Part shown: positions 52,587 through 61,376 of the stretch, piece after piece | How the letters are laid out: the number at the start of each line of letters is the position of its first letter | Numbering within the stretch: the first letter of the stretch is position 1 | NCBI GenBank assembly: GCA_049965515.1 | Contig: JBMFWG010000001.1 | Span: 72,170 to 136,169, forward strand | Reading direction: 5' to 3' | Length of the DNA stretch: 64,000 nt | Origin: UBA4572 sp049965515 | GTDB lineage: Bacteria; Nitrospirota; Leptospirillia; Leptospirillales; Leptospirillaceae | The notes under the pieces: generated by a model | What the model was told of the DNA's origin: nothing | What the model saw: the letters and a program-made list of their open reading frames with translations, nothing else | The model's database searches: none | Translations under genes and position numbers: made by a program

Positions 52587-53624
52587 ATGGCTGAATCACT
52601 CACCTCTTCGACACAAGAGGTCGCCCGTCAACTTCGAATGCAGTCCCAAGGGGCCATGAGCCTTAACGTTGCATTTATCGGAATTGTCAGCAATCTCTTT
52701 GAGGCTCTCCATCTTCTGGGAGAAGCAACGATTGATGCCCTGGCAAAGGAATCCGGCATGGACACGCTCTATGTCCGCCGCTGGGCTGAAGCCGCTTACG
52801 CATTCGGATACCTTGATCTGGTAGCCGAACATTACAAGCTGACCTTTTCCGGAAATCTGATGCGCCCATCTCATCCGGAAACACAGTTTAACATTCCGAT
52901 CGGGGCCCTTTTGTCCGCTCACATGGCCGATCGCGCAGCAGAGCTCATGCTGACAGGTGAGAGACCTGGGGAAAAAGTCCTTACCGAACGAAAAAACATC
53001 CTCCCGTGGTTCGGGGCCATGCTTGAAGCAAGCTTTTCGGGAATCTTTGAAAAGGAAATATGCCCTTCCATTAAGATATTTTCCGACATTGACCAAAGGG
53101 GGGGAACAGTTGTGGATTTAGGTTGTGGAAACGGCTGGTATCTCCGTTCTCTTGCCAGGCGCTGTCAAAGCATTCGAGGAATCGGTCTTGATGGATTTGA
53201 AGAAAATGTTCGCCGAGCGCGTAACCTTGCAAAAAAAGAAGGTCTCGATCGCCGACTCAGCTTTGATGTGGGAGATATCAAAACATTTTCTCATACAGGA
53301 ACTGCGGACATTATCGCAATGAACCGAGCTCTCCACCATGTCTGGGATGAAAAGGAAACCGTTTTCCGAATTTTAAAGGACCATTTAAAACCAGACGGGG
53401 CGGTCGTCATTTGGGAGCCAGCATGGCCCCAAAAGATTCAAGATCTCCGGGAACCCCGTCGTCGCCCTCTGGCCGTTCAAAATCTTGGAGAACATGTGCA
53501 GGGCAACCATCTCCTACGGCCTGAAGAAATCGTCGATGCCTTTCGAGCAGTGGGAATGAAATCCGAAGTCAGCTTGTTTGGAGAAGGCACAGAAGCAGTG
53601 ATTGTAGGATTTCATTCCTCATGA
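52587..53624 (+). CDS. SAM-dependent methyltransferase with winged-helix N-domain
   Basis: In this 345-residue protein, residues about 25-110 look like a winged-helix dimerisation domain of O-methyltransferases (LLGEATIDALAKESGMD, then YGYLD-type turn and YKLTFSGNLM). The SAM motif VVDLGCGNGWYLRSLA follows at about residue 175, with GIGLDGF and a post-motif ALHHVWDEKETVFRI. The substrate is unknown. ATG 52587 has GGAGA upstream. Its stop overlaps the next start as ATGA, so the two products are made together. Confidence 0.85.
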   Translation: MAESLTSSTQEVARQLRMQSQGAMSLNVAFIGIVSNLFEALHLLGEATIDALAKESGMDTLYVRRWAEAAYAFGYLDLVAEHYKLTFSGNLMRPSHPETQFNIPIGALLSAHMADRAAELMLTGERPGEKVLTERKNILPWFGAMLEASFSGIFEKEICPSIKIFSDIDQRGGTVVDLGCGNGWYLRSLARRCQSIRGIGLDGFEENVRRARNLAKKEGLDRRLSFDVGDIKTFSHTGTADIIAMNRALHHVWDEKETVFRILKDHLKPDGAVVIWEPAWPQKIQDLREPRRRPLAVQNLGEHVQGNHLLRPEEIVDAFRAVGMKSEVSLFGEGTEAVIVGFHSS

Positions 53625-54082
53625 GTCACTTGGAGAAAAGAAGGAGTAGCCTGGCCACCCGCAATCTTTGGAATGCCAGGACTAGAATCCGCTCCGCAGA
53701 GCTTTTTCTCGCGAAGGAGGATTGGACCGATGCTATCCGGGAGGGGAACGAAGCTCTCGACTTTCTTGCTCAGGCCCTTTTATTTTTCTCGGGAATTGAA
53801 CGGAACAGGTTCCAGAAGCCCGGGCCCTTGCTTCTTTCTTCAAAGGAAAAAATTCCCTTCCCTCCCGGCACTGACTGGATACGGCTTCAGCAGCTCTTGG
53901 GAGAAAAGAGGGCGGCACAAGATATTTCATCGATAGGGGGAGGCGATTTCATGACCTTTGGAGATCCCTTTTCCTGTGGAGAAACAGTCCCCCCAACAAG
54001 AGAAGACGCCACCAGCCTCATCGCAGATGTTACATATCTGGAAGATCTCTGTCGCAAAGTTCTTTACTCCTCCAAAGCATGA
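53621..54082 (+). CDS. Small HEPN-like helical protein, function unknown
   Basis: The N-terminal half of this 153-residue protein (RIRSAELFLAKEDWTDA, then ALDFLAQALLFFSG) has the two-helix spacing of HEPN-like domains, but I see no R(x4-6)H nuclease motif, so a catalytic role is not supported. The rest is Pro-rich and then helical. It is coupled to the methyltransferase by an ATGA overlap. The HEPN reading is an inference from pattern only. Confidence 0.65.
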   Translation: MSHLEKRRSSLATRNLWNARTRIRSAELFLAKEDWTDAIREGNEALDFLAQALLFFSGIERNRFQKPGPLLLSSKEKIPFPPGTDWIRLQQLLGEKRAAQDISSIGGGDFMTFGDPFSCGETVPPTREDATSLIADVTYLEDLCRKVLYSSKA

Positions 54083-54564
54083 CCCGAAGGCTTGTGACCT
54101 GAGACCACTGAAACACAAACAACACAGTCTTCCCTCTCTGAAATATTGTAATTGTCGGGAGAGGGGGGCTTCTCCCACACCACTTGGCAGGCAGGTCCAG
54201 ACCCGGCGGGTGGAATCGTTGCGGCCGATGCGTTCTGAGCTCCCCCGGCACATCGCCTGGGTCTACCATTTCCTGATCCGCCCGGATCGATCTCTATAGT
54301 GCTCCCCTCCTCCCATTGATCTACGGGTTCAGCGAAGGTTTACAAAAAATGTTTGGAAGGTACTGATCCTACATGCGGAATGTAACCTCCAAGATCCCGC
54401 CCATACTGGAAGCACACATCTTCCCCTCACTGAACGAAGGGTCCAGGGGATTTCGCACAACGCCAGTCGTCGTCTGCACGGACCGACGAGTATGGGATGG
54501 GGTAGAACCTCTGAATCGAACGGAGAGGGCATTCCCCCCCCCGGCAATGCGTGCAGAGTGCAAA
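54083..54564. other. Gene-poor intergenic stretch
   Basis: These 482 bases lie between the converging HEPN-like gene and the chemoreceptor gene. I see no reading frame on either strand with a convincing ribosome binding site and protein-like composition. There is a GGGAGA/TCTCCC inverted repeat near 54157-54176 and a GCATT/AATGC repeat around a C-run near 54530-54551; neither is followed by a T-run. It may be decayed coding sequence or hold an unrecognised RNA. Confidence 0.5.
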
Positions 54565-56193
54565 TCAGAGCGTAAACCTCTTCACAAGCACCTGAAGTGA
54601 CTCTGACTGCGATGAAAGCGTCTCTGAGACATCGGAAAGTGTTTTCTGCTCCTTGATCATCTGCTCAGAAAGCTCATTGATTTTATTGGCAGCATTTTGG
54701 GAATGCGATGCTTCTTGGCGCAGTTCGTCAAAGGAACTCTCGACCTGCTTCATCAATTCTGGCAAAGCCTCCACGGCGAGATGGATCGACCCGAAAGCTT
54801 TTGCCGTCTCACCTGTCGTTCCCGCCCCTCCAAGAACAGCTTGTTGTGCCTGCTCCATCAGAGCACTCGTTTCTTCAGACATCACCTGGATCTCTCCGAC
54901 AACCTGACCGATCTCCTCCGTTGATGCAGCACTCCGTTGGGATAGCTTGCGAACTTCATCAGCAACCACGGCGAATCCCCGACCTTGCTCTCCCGCACGA
55001 GCCGCTTCAATCGCCGCATTGAGTGCCAAAAGATTGGTCTGGGCCGCGATGTCCCGAACACTCTGAGTCGCGGTACCTATGCGAGAAACTGAACCAGAAA
55101 GCTTGTGCAGAGCCTCTTGAGTTTTCTTGATATTCTCTAGAATCTTTTCAAATGCCTCCCGGGATTGCTCTCCTATTCTCACCCCTTCATTCGTGATCTC
55201 AACCACCTTGAAAGCCTCTCCCGTTGTCCGACCCGTTAACTCCTGGGAGTAAGAAATTGTCCGATCCATGCGCTCAACGATCGACACAACCTGAGAAACG
55301 GCCGCCTCTATTTCCTGTGTGTTTTTCCCAGTTAACGAAGAGATTCGGGAGAGCTCTCCCGCCCTCTCAGACATACTTGAACCAAGCATGGAAAGATCAG
55401 TGATAATTTTACGGAAATTCTGAAAAACATCACGAATTTTTTCGACAATATGAGCAAACTCATCCTGATGCTGATCTTCTGCCACGGGTCTCAGATCAAG
55501 TCGAGCCAATTTTTCGGACATATTGACCGAGTTTCTTATCCCGACACGAAATCTTGAAAAAACAACGCCCATGACAACAAATGTCACGCAAAATCCCACT
55601 CCTACCATAGAAAGGGCCAGAATCATGGTCCGATGATAGGCACGCGTTAGCTCCGTCTCCTTTTTGCTCATTTCTTGCTGAGATAGAACCGTGAGGTTCT
55701 GAATATCCTTACGGATCCTTCTCCACTGCTGAACTTCCTCCGTACCCAAAAGACTTATCGCGCCTTGACGATCCGTTTTTGCCATACCCAGTATCCGGTT
55801 AATTGTCTCAATATGGCGTTGTAGTGAAACACCAAGATCATTCAGACCATGCCCAACCGCATTTTTGAAGGATGGGTCAGGATTGCTTGCTATGACTGAT
55901 TTCCCTTGATAAACCATTCCAATCGTAATCCCCCGAAACTTAAGGAGGTTATCTTTGGCCACCTTATCCATCGGGTTAATGACAAGATTACGAAGGGCCA
56001 TCTCTTCAAGGAGGGCATTGGAAAAAATACTTTGATAAGCAATGACAAGGGGCTGATCGTGATTAAAAATGCTCTTCACTTCCCTCCTGTAATGAGCCAT
56101 TCCGGAGAGAGACACCCAAAAAGCAACCCCTATAAAAGCTGCAGAGATAACCATGGATATAGCGAATCTCGAAGATACATTCTTTATTTTCAC
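54565..56193 (-). CDS. Methyl-accepting chemotaxis protein
   Basis: The 542-residue transducer has a transmembrane helix near the N-terminus (FAISMVISAAFIGVAFWVSL), a periplasmic four-helix-type sensor of about 150 residues, a second helix (MILALSMVGVGFCVTFVVMG), a HAMP region and a cytoplasmic signalling hairpin with the tip AAQTNLLALNAAIEAARAGE. I place the start at GTG 56193 because AAGGAG lies six bases upstream; the frame opens eight codons earlier at a TTG. It is adjacent to a GGDEF gene. Confidence 0.92.
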   Translation of the reverse strand: MKIKNVSSRFAISMVISAAFIGVAFWVSLSGMAHYRREVKSIFNHDQPLVIAYQSIFSNALLEEMALRNLVINPMDKVAKDNLLKFRGITIGMVYQGKSVIASNPDPSFKNAVGHGLNDLGVSLQRHIETINRILGMAKTDRQGAISLLGTEEVQQWRRIRKDIQNLTVLSQQEMSKKETELTRAYHRTMILALSMVGVGFCVTFVVMGVVFSRFRVGIRNSVNMSEKLARLDLRPVAEDQHQDEFAHIVEKIRDVFQNFRKIITDLSMLGSSMSERAGELSRISSLTGKNTQEIEAAVSQVVSIVERMDRTISYSQELTGRTTGEAFKVVEITNEGVRIGEQSREAFEKILENIKKTQEALHKLSGSVSRIGTATQSVRDIAAQTNLLALNAAIEAARAGEQGRGFAVVADEVRKLSQRSAASTEEIGQVVGEIQVMSEETSALMEQAQQAVLGGAGTTGETAKAFGSIHLAVEALPELMKQVESSFDELRQEASHSQNAANKINELSEQMIKEQKTLSDVSETLSSQSESLQVLVKRFTL

Positions 56194-56280
56194 CACGGGC
56201 TCCTTAGCTGCATTCAAAGAAGTTATGATAAGGTCATCGACAACCTACGGCTTTCTTGAACTCTCTTCGGCAGATCCATC

Positions 56281-57528
56281 TTAATCCTTCACCAGAGGCT
56301 GTCCAGACAAACAGCTCCGCCGTTCTTTCTTTGCCTGAGAAAGTGCCCGTTCAGCCAGCTTGATCAGATCATCCTCAGTCTGCCCGAACACGAAGATTGC
56401 AGCTCCGACAGAAACGGTTATCGGCAGGCTTTTTCCTGCATTCCCTTGGAGGTAGTAAGATATATATTCTCTTATTTTGTCATAATGGTTCAATATGGTC
56501 TTATCGTTGATCCTTGTAGATATTACAAGAAACTTATCTCCTCCCCAACGTCCCAAGAACTCTCCTTCCACGAGCTTCTCCTGAATACAAGAAGAGATTC
56601 GTTGCAGAAGCGCATCTCCCGCGAGATATCCGTTATGATCGTTAAACTGCGTAAACTCATCAACATCGAAGAGGGCCACTACCAAAGAAAATTCTTCCTT
56701 TTCAGCACGAACCATCTCCCGGGCGAGAATCTTGATGATGGCGCGCCTGACCAATGCCCCTGTCAGGGGGTCCCTGTAAATTCGCGTCATGTTTGTTAGC
56801 AAGATTGACAGCTCTCTGATGGAAAAGAGCGGAGGAATCAATGGGGGATCTTTTTTGGGAAGGCTCTCATCAACACTTTGGATGTATTCGGCAATATCCT
56901 TGATCGGCTCACCCACCTGAAGAACAACATTACGCCAACCCATCGCCATAAAGAGGAGACCCAAAATGGTCGAACCCCAATAGAGCCATGTATCGAGATG
57001 CTCGAGATGAAGCTGACGATGTTCGACTAAAGACAGCTGACGGGCCTCATTCCTCCGGGAATCTATGATATGGAGCTGAAAGACTCCAACTTGAGAGAGA
57101 AGCTGAGAAAAACATGGACTGTCTTTCGGCAAAGATTGTCTGAGACAGGCAATCCCGTTTTTCTCGAGAGTGGCCCAGCCCGAAGGTAGAAGGGTATGAT
57201 TCCGCTCATCAAGATGGCCAAGATTTTGTATTAGAACCCTGATCAGACGAACCTGAATGAGAAGCTTTCTCCGTTCTTCTTCCTGAGATTTTCCTTCCGT
57301 AAGACTCTGACGGAGTCCCTCATGAAATGCCGACAGACTCGCATCGATTTCTGACACTTGGCTTTCCGCTTCGGCCAGTGACTCAATCTTCCCGATGAGA
57401 GCCCGTTTCTGCCCATTGAGGTAAGAATGGAGACCCAAGCCAACAACATGAAAAAATATTGTACCGGCAAAGGTGATCGCGACAAATGTCCGGAATGATA
57501 CCTCAATCGGAATCAGCCACTTTTTCAT
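56281..57528 (-). CDS. Membrane GGDEF-domain protein with altered GGDKF active site
   Basis: The protein has 415 residues. Helices at about 13-33 and 181-198 flank a periplasmic sensor of roughly 145 residues. A GGDEF domain follows from about residue 245 (DPLTGALVRRA, FDVDEF, GYLAGDALLQ). The active-site loop at residues 329-333 is GGDKF rather than GG(D/E)EF, and no RxxD inhibitory site precedes it. The Lys replaces the catalytic glutamate, so diguanylate cyclase activity is doubtful. ATG 57528 has GGAGC upstream. It is upstream of the chemoreceptor on the same strand. Confidence 0.88.
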   Translation of the reverse strand: MKKWLIPIEVSFRTFVAITFAGTIFFHVVGLGLHSYLNGQKRALIGKIESLAEAESQVSEIDASLSAFHEGLRQSLTEGKSQEEERRKLLIQVRLIRVLIQNLGHLDERNHTLLPSGWATLEKNGIACLRQSLPKDSPCFSQLLSQVGVFQLHIIDSRRNEARQLSLVEHRQLHLEHLDTWLYWGSTILGLLFMAMGWRNVVLQVGEPIKDIAEYIQSVDESLPKKDPPLIPPLFSIRELSILLTNMTRIYRDPLTGALVRRAIIKILAREMVRAEKEEFSLVVALFDVDEFTQFNDHNGYLAGDALLQRISSCIQEKLVEGEFLGRWGGDKFLVISTRINDKTILNHYDKIREYISYYLQGNAGKSLPITVSVGAAIFVFGQTEDDLIKLAERALSQAKKERRSCLSGQPLVKD

Positions 57529-57680
57529 TGAGCGTGCTCCTAGCTCGGGAAGAAAACGGAAACTTTATGGACTCAGGAAGGATACAACGTCAAGAAAAAA
57601 CTCGCCAGATATCTTTTCCAAACTTTCCCTGGTTCGGATAAAGACCACAAGCGTCGGACTTGACCCCAGCCCACGGGTAC

Positions 57681-57704
57681 ATTAATTTATTAATTAATTA
57701 ATTT
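57681..57704. repeat. AT-only palindromic tract upstream of the efflux operon
   Basis: A 24-base run of only A and T containing overlapping TTAATTAA units (ATTAATTTATTAATTAATTAATTT) lies 50 bases before emrA, in otherwise mixed sequence. It could be an operator for a MarR- or TetR-type regulator or an AT-rich UP-like element. No regulator gene is adjacent. Confidence 0.6.
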
Positions 57705-57753
57705 ACCTCAATCTCCAAAACTGTCACATCAAGACAAGGAACCTTGGCCTCTC

Positions 57754-58692
57754 ATGAAAAAACAAGCAATGATAGCAGTTTTTGCAACAGTCATTGGAAT
57801 CGGAACCGTCTCAGTCCTTTACGCCTCTTACATTCGAACCCACATCTCTACCGATGACGCGCAGGTAACAGGCCACCTTGACCCCATTACCTCAAGGATT
57901 GCCGGTCCTGTGGCTCAGGTCCTCATAAAAGATAATCAGGTTGTCCATGCCGGAGATGTTCTCATCGAAATTGATCCCCGACTTTTCCAGTCCACCTATG
58001 CCAAGGACAAGGCGGCTCTGGCTCGAGATATGGCCCAATTGAAGGTCCTCTCTGCCACAATTGAGCGGGATCGGGCCTACTCCGATCTGGCAAAACGGGA
58101 AAGCCGACGAACACTCAAGCTTTCCCAAAAATCCTTTGCCACGGCATCACGGCTCGACAAGGACATGTCCACTTTCCTTATGGCCCAGGCACAAACAAAA
58201 GCTGACCTACAAGCCATGAAGGTTCTAAAAGAGACCATCCATCGCGATGAAGCCATCCTTGCAATAGACTCCCTCAACCTTCGCTATACCAAGGTCCGGG
58301 CCCCTGCCGATGGCCGAATCACAGGGAAAACGATAGAGATGGGAAGCTTTCTGACCCCTGGCCAGGTGGTGGGGTATGTTGTTCCCTTCAATATGTGGAT
58401 TGTCGCCAACTACAAGGAAACCGATCTCCATGGCATTCATCGTGGTGACCCCGTCAACATCAAGGTTGATGCCCTTCCGGGAGAGACCTTTCACGGCCAC
58501 GTCGACAGCATTGCCCAGTCAACAGGGGCGGTCCTCTCTCTCCTTCCCCCGGAAAATGCGACCGGAAATTTTACCAAAGTGGTCCAGCGGGTGCCGGTCA
58601 AGATCCTTATTGACCCTTCATCCGACCCGAACCACCGTCTGAGAATCGGCATGTCAGCCGTTCCCGTCGTTCTCGCCCAAAAGACCCGTTAG
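57754..58692 (+). CDS. emrA: HlyD-family membrane fusion protein (EmrA-like)
   Basis: This 312-residue periplasmic adaptor has an N-terminal membrane helix (AVFATVIGIGTVSVLYASY), the EmrA opening THISTDDAQVTGH, a lipoyl half-motif (VHAGDVLIEIDPRLF), a helical hairpin and the closing segment LRYTKVRAPADGRITGK with a beta-barrel. It should link the EmrB-like pump to an outer-membrane channel. It is three bases ahead of emrB. No outer-membrane TolC gene is adjacent. Confidence 0.92.
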   Translation: MKKQAMIAVFATVIGIGTVSVLYASYIRTHISTDDAQVTGHLDPITSRIAGPVAQVLIKDNQVVHAGDVLIEIDPRLFQSTYAKDKAALARDMAQLKVLSATIERDRAYSDLAKRESRRTLKLSQKSFATASRLDKDMSTFLMAQAQTKADLQAMKVLKETIHRDEAILAIDSLNLRYTKVRAPADGRITGKTIEMGSFLTPGQVVGYVVPFNMWIVANYKETDLHGIHRGDPVNIKVDALPGETFHGHVDSIAQSTGAVLSLLPPENATGNFTKVVQRVPVKILIDPSSDPNHRLRIGMSAVPVVLAQKTR

Positions 58693-58695
58693 AAG

Positions 58696-60285
58696 ATGGA
58701 ACCCGGAGTCCCTGTCGAGCGAAGCGCCGACACCCCTGCCCTCAGCAACCCCGGACCGGTCATTACGGCTGCGGTCGGGGCAACCGTTCTGGAAACACTC
58801 GACTCCACAGTGGTGAACGTGGGTCTTCCCAACATGATGGGGGGGCTCGATACCACCATCGACGGAATCGCCTGGGTGATTACTGCCTACACCATCGGCA
58901 ATGTTCTCATGATTCCCATGACCCGCTACCTCTCCGATCGCCTCGGTCGGAGACGCTACTTTACTCTGTCCATTATCCTCTTTACCCTTTTTTCTCTCTT
59001 GTGCGGACTGTCTCGGGACCTTCTTCCCCTGGTCGTTTTTCGCCTTCTCCAGGGAATGTCGGGAGCGGCTTTTTTTGCAACGAGCCAGACACTTATCATT
59101 GATGCCTTCCCTCCAGAAAAAGTGGCCATGGCCAATGCCATCTTTGGAATAGGCGTGAGCCTGGGCCCAGCTCTCGGTCCCGTTGTGGGGGGGTACCTTA
59201 TCTACAACCATTCCTGGCCGTGGATCTTCTTTATCAATCTTCCCACCGGCATCTTTCTCACCTACCTTTCCTACCGCTATGTTCCCGACTCCCACCATTC
59301 CGTTACGGATGAACCACTGGACCTTCCGGGCATCCTTTTTCTTGTGGGCGCCATCCCGGGAATCCAGTTTGCACTGGAAAACGGTCAACGCTACGACTGG
59401 TTCTCATCTCCGGACATTCGGCTCGCTGCCCTTTCCGGCATTCTCTTTTTAAGTCTCTTTGTGGTTCGAGAACTCACCGCCAGGCACCCTCTTCTCGACC
59501 TCAGGGTGCTCAAGAACCGCTCCCTCTGGGCGGGATCAGCCGGCTATGCCTTGCTGGGATCCGTCTACTTCGGAACACTCTTTACCATTCCCCTGATGGG
59601 AGAGGAGCTCTTTTCCTGGGACCCCCTCGAAACAGGGTTTGTCCTTCTGCAGAGCATCATCTCTTTTACCTTTGCCACCGTGATCTCCGGCTCATTGATG
59701 GGCAAGGTTCCGGTCTGGATGATTATGGTTCCCGGTGTGATCGTGATCGAGATAGCCCTCTGGGGATATGGCCACATTGGCCCCACGGCAGCCCCCCATT
59801 CATTTCTCTGGCCCAACATTTTTCGGGGGATCGGGCTTGCCCTTCTTTTCCCTCCCCTCATGACCATGTCATTGGCCACGCTCCCTCGCAAGATGCTCGC
59901 TACCGGAGCCGCAGTTTCGGGTATGATCGGCCAGTTGGGAGGGTCCATCGGAATCGCCCTTCTTGCAACACTTCTTCAGCGATCCCAGCAGGTTCATCAG
60001 GCCTATCTCACCACCGCCAATCTCACTGCCAACAGGGTTCAGACAACCCAGGCACAGCAGACGATTATCTCCCATCTCTCCTCGATCGGAATTCCTCCCG
60101 GGGACGCTTCCCGCCTCGCCATCGGACTCATTGAAAAACAAGTCTCTTCCCAGGCACTTTTTCTTTCTTTCTCCGATGTTTATGCGGCAGTCGCGGTGGC
60201 TGCGCTCATTCTCCTGGGGCCCATTTTTCTCTTTGAACGTTCCCCTCGGGAAGAAACGCCTCCTCCTCCCCCTGCCACAGGATGA
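58696..60285 (+). CDS. emrB: MFS drug:H+ antiporter, DHA2 family (EmrB-like)
   Basis: The 529-residue, 14-helix transporter has the DHA2 features LDSTVVNVGLPNM in helix 1, the motif-A loop SDRLGRRRYF and the antiporter motif in GVSLGPALGPVVGGYL. It expels hydrophobic or cationic toxic compounds using the proton gradient. It is probably transcribed with emrA. The end of the protein is a short cytoplasmic Pro-rich tail. A hairpin (TCAGCC/GGCTGA, 60288-60305) follows the stop without a T-run. Confidence 0.92.
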   Translation: MEPGVPVERSADTPALSNPGPVITAAVGATVLETLDSTVVNVGLPNMMGGLDTTIDGIAWVITAYTIGNVLMIPMTRYLSDRLGRRRYFTLSIILFTLFSLLCGLSRDLLPLVVFRLLQGMSGAAFFATSQTLIIDAFPPEKVAMANAIFGIGVSLGPALGPVVGGYLIYNHSWPWIFFINLPTGIFLTYLSYRYVPDSHHSVTDEPLDLPGILFLVGAIPGIQFALENGQRYDWFSSPDIRLAALSGILFLSLFVVRELTARHPLLDLRVLKNRSLWAGSAGYALLGSVYFGTLFTIPLMGEELFSWDPLETGFVLLQSIISFTFATVISGSLMGKVPVWMIMVPGVIVIEIALWGYGHIGPTAAPHSFLWPNIFRGIGLALLFPPLMTMSLATLPRKMLATGAAVSGMIGQLGGSIGIALLATLLQRSQQVHQAYLTTANLTANRVQTTQAQQTIISHLSSIGIPPGDASRLAIGLIEKQVSSQALFLSFSDVYAAVAVAALILLGPIFLFERSPREETPPPPPATG

Positions 60286-60351
60286 CTTCAGCCGAAGGAG
60301 GCTGATAAAATAAGGGGGAAAGATTGTCCCTCCAACCCGCTTGAGGCCCCC

Positions 60352-60807
60352 GTGAATCCCTATGTCATTTCCATGTCTGTGCTCATCTATCTTGCCCTCA
60401 CCGGATACCTGACAGCCCTTTTTATAAGAACCCGTTACGGAGCCTCCACGGGTCGATGGCTTGGGTCCTTTTTTTCCGGACCCCAAACCCCGGACTTTAT
60501 CCGGATTCGCCGAGGCCATATCTTTGCGGCACTGGCAGGATTCACCTGCGACGTGACGGGAACGGCTATTATGGAATACGAACGAATCCAGGGGCGCATC
60601 CGCTTTCACCCCGTGCCCCCGGCCTTGGACTGGTTTCATCTCATCACCGCCCAAGGAGCTCTGTGGCTCTTCGTCCTGCTTGCCCTATTGGGAATCCTCA
60701 GAAAAAAAGGACACCCACTCGGGCGCTTCCACTCGAAGCTCGGGCCGGTCTTTCTCGTCATCTGGCTGTCGAGCTCTATCTCAGGGTGGTTCTACCGAGT
60801 TTTTTAG
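60352..60807 (+). CDS. Four-helix membrane protein, function unknown
   Basis: The 151-residue protein has four hydrophobic helices (about residues 5-25, 60-75, 96-116 and 127-147) and several conserved-looking histidines (RGHIFAAL, WFHLITAQG, FHSKLG), reminiscent of small haem-binding or DUF420-type membrane proteins; this is only a resemblance. The GTG at 60352 has GAGG upstream. It is 23 bases ahead of mtnD, so it is probably the first gene of the methionine-salvage transcript, but a role there is unproven. Confidence 0.75.
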   Translation: MNPYVISMSVLIYLALTGYLTALFIRTRYGASTGRWLGSFFSGPQTPDFIRIRRGHIFAALAGFTCDVTGTAIMEYERIQGRIRFHPVPPALDWFHLITAQGALWLFVLLALLGILRKKGHPLGRFHSKLGPVFLVIWLSSSISGWFYRVF

Positions 60808-60830
60808 CCACCAACGAAGGATCACAACCG

Positions 60831-61376
60831 ATGGCCATTCTTTTTCGCACCGACAAAAGTCAACACGTAACGCTGGCGGAAATTGCCAAAGTCCTCACTC
60901 CAGTCGATGTTCGACTTGAGTCTTGGCCTATTCCGGAGACTCAGCCCCTCAAACACCTCTTGGGCAAACCGCGCCTGACCACATCAGAACAGGAGGAAGT
61001 TCTGAACTTTTTCCTTCCCCGTTTTGATCACCTAAAAAAGACTCTGGGCTACCAGACACAGGATCTCATCGTCCTTGACCCCGATCTCCCGGGGCTCTCC
61101 GCTCTCGAAGAAAAATTTCGATCCTGTCACACCCACGATGACAACGAGATCCGTTATATCGTTGAAGGCGAGGGAATTTTTGGTTTTGTCCTACCGGATG
61201 GAGACCAAGTGGAGCTTCTCGTTGAAGGCGGGGACTACATCAACGTCCCTCGAGGAGCCGAACACTGGTTCCGACTTACACCGGCGCGACGCATCAAAGC
61301 CATCCGCTACTTCACCTCCACAGCAGGTTGGATTCCCCTCTATACGGGGCGCCCGCTCGACGCCGCCTTCGCATGA
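60831..61376 (+). CDS. mtnD: Acireductone dioxygenase
   Basis: The 181-residue cupin oxidises the acireductone of the methionine salvage pathway to formate and the ketoacid precursor of methionine. The metal-binding pattern HxHxxxxE...H is seen as HTHDDNEIRYIVEG and, later, PRGAEHWF. ATG 60831 has AAGGA upstream; the open frame extends upstream through another gene and is not MtnD there. Its stop overlaps the RuBisCO-like gene (ATGA). Confidence 0.93.
   Translation: MAILFRTDKSQHVTLAEIAKVLTPVDVRLESWPIPETQPLKHLLGKPRLTTSEQEEVLNFFLPRFDHLKKTLGYQTQDLIVLDPDLPGLSALEEKFRSCHTHDDNEIRYIVEGEGIFGFVLPDGDQVELLVEGGDYINVPRGAEHWFRLTPARRIKAIRYFTSTAGWIPLYTGRPLDAAFA

Noticed and set aside
57681..57704. AT-rich tract considered as a replication origin element
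   Set aside because: No DnaA boxes, dnaA, dnaN or gyrB genes are near, and the tract is only 24 bases.
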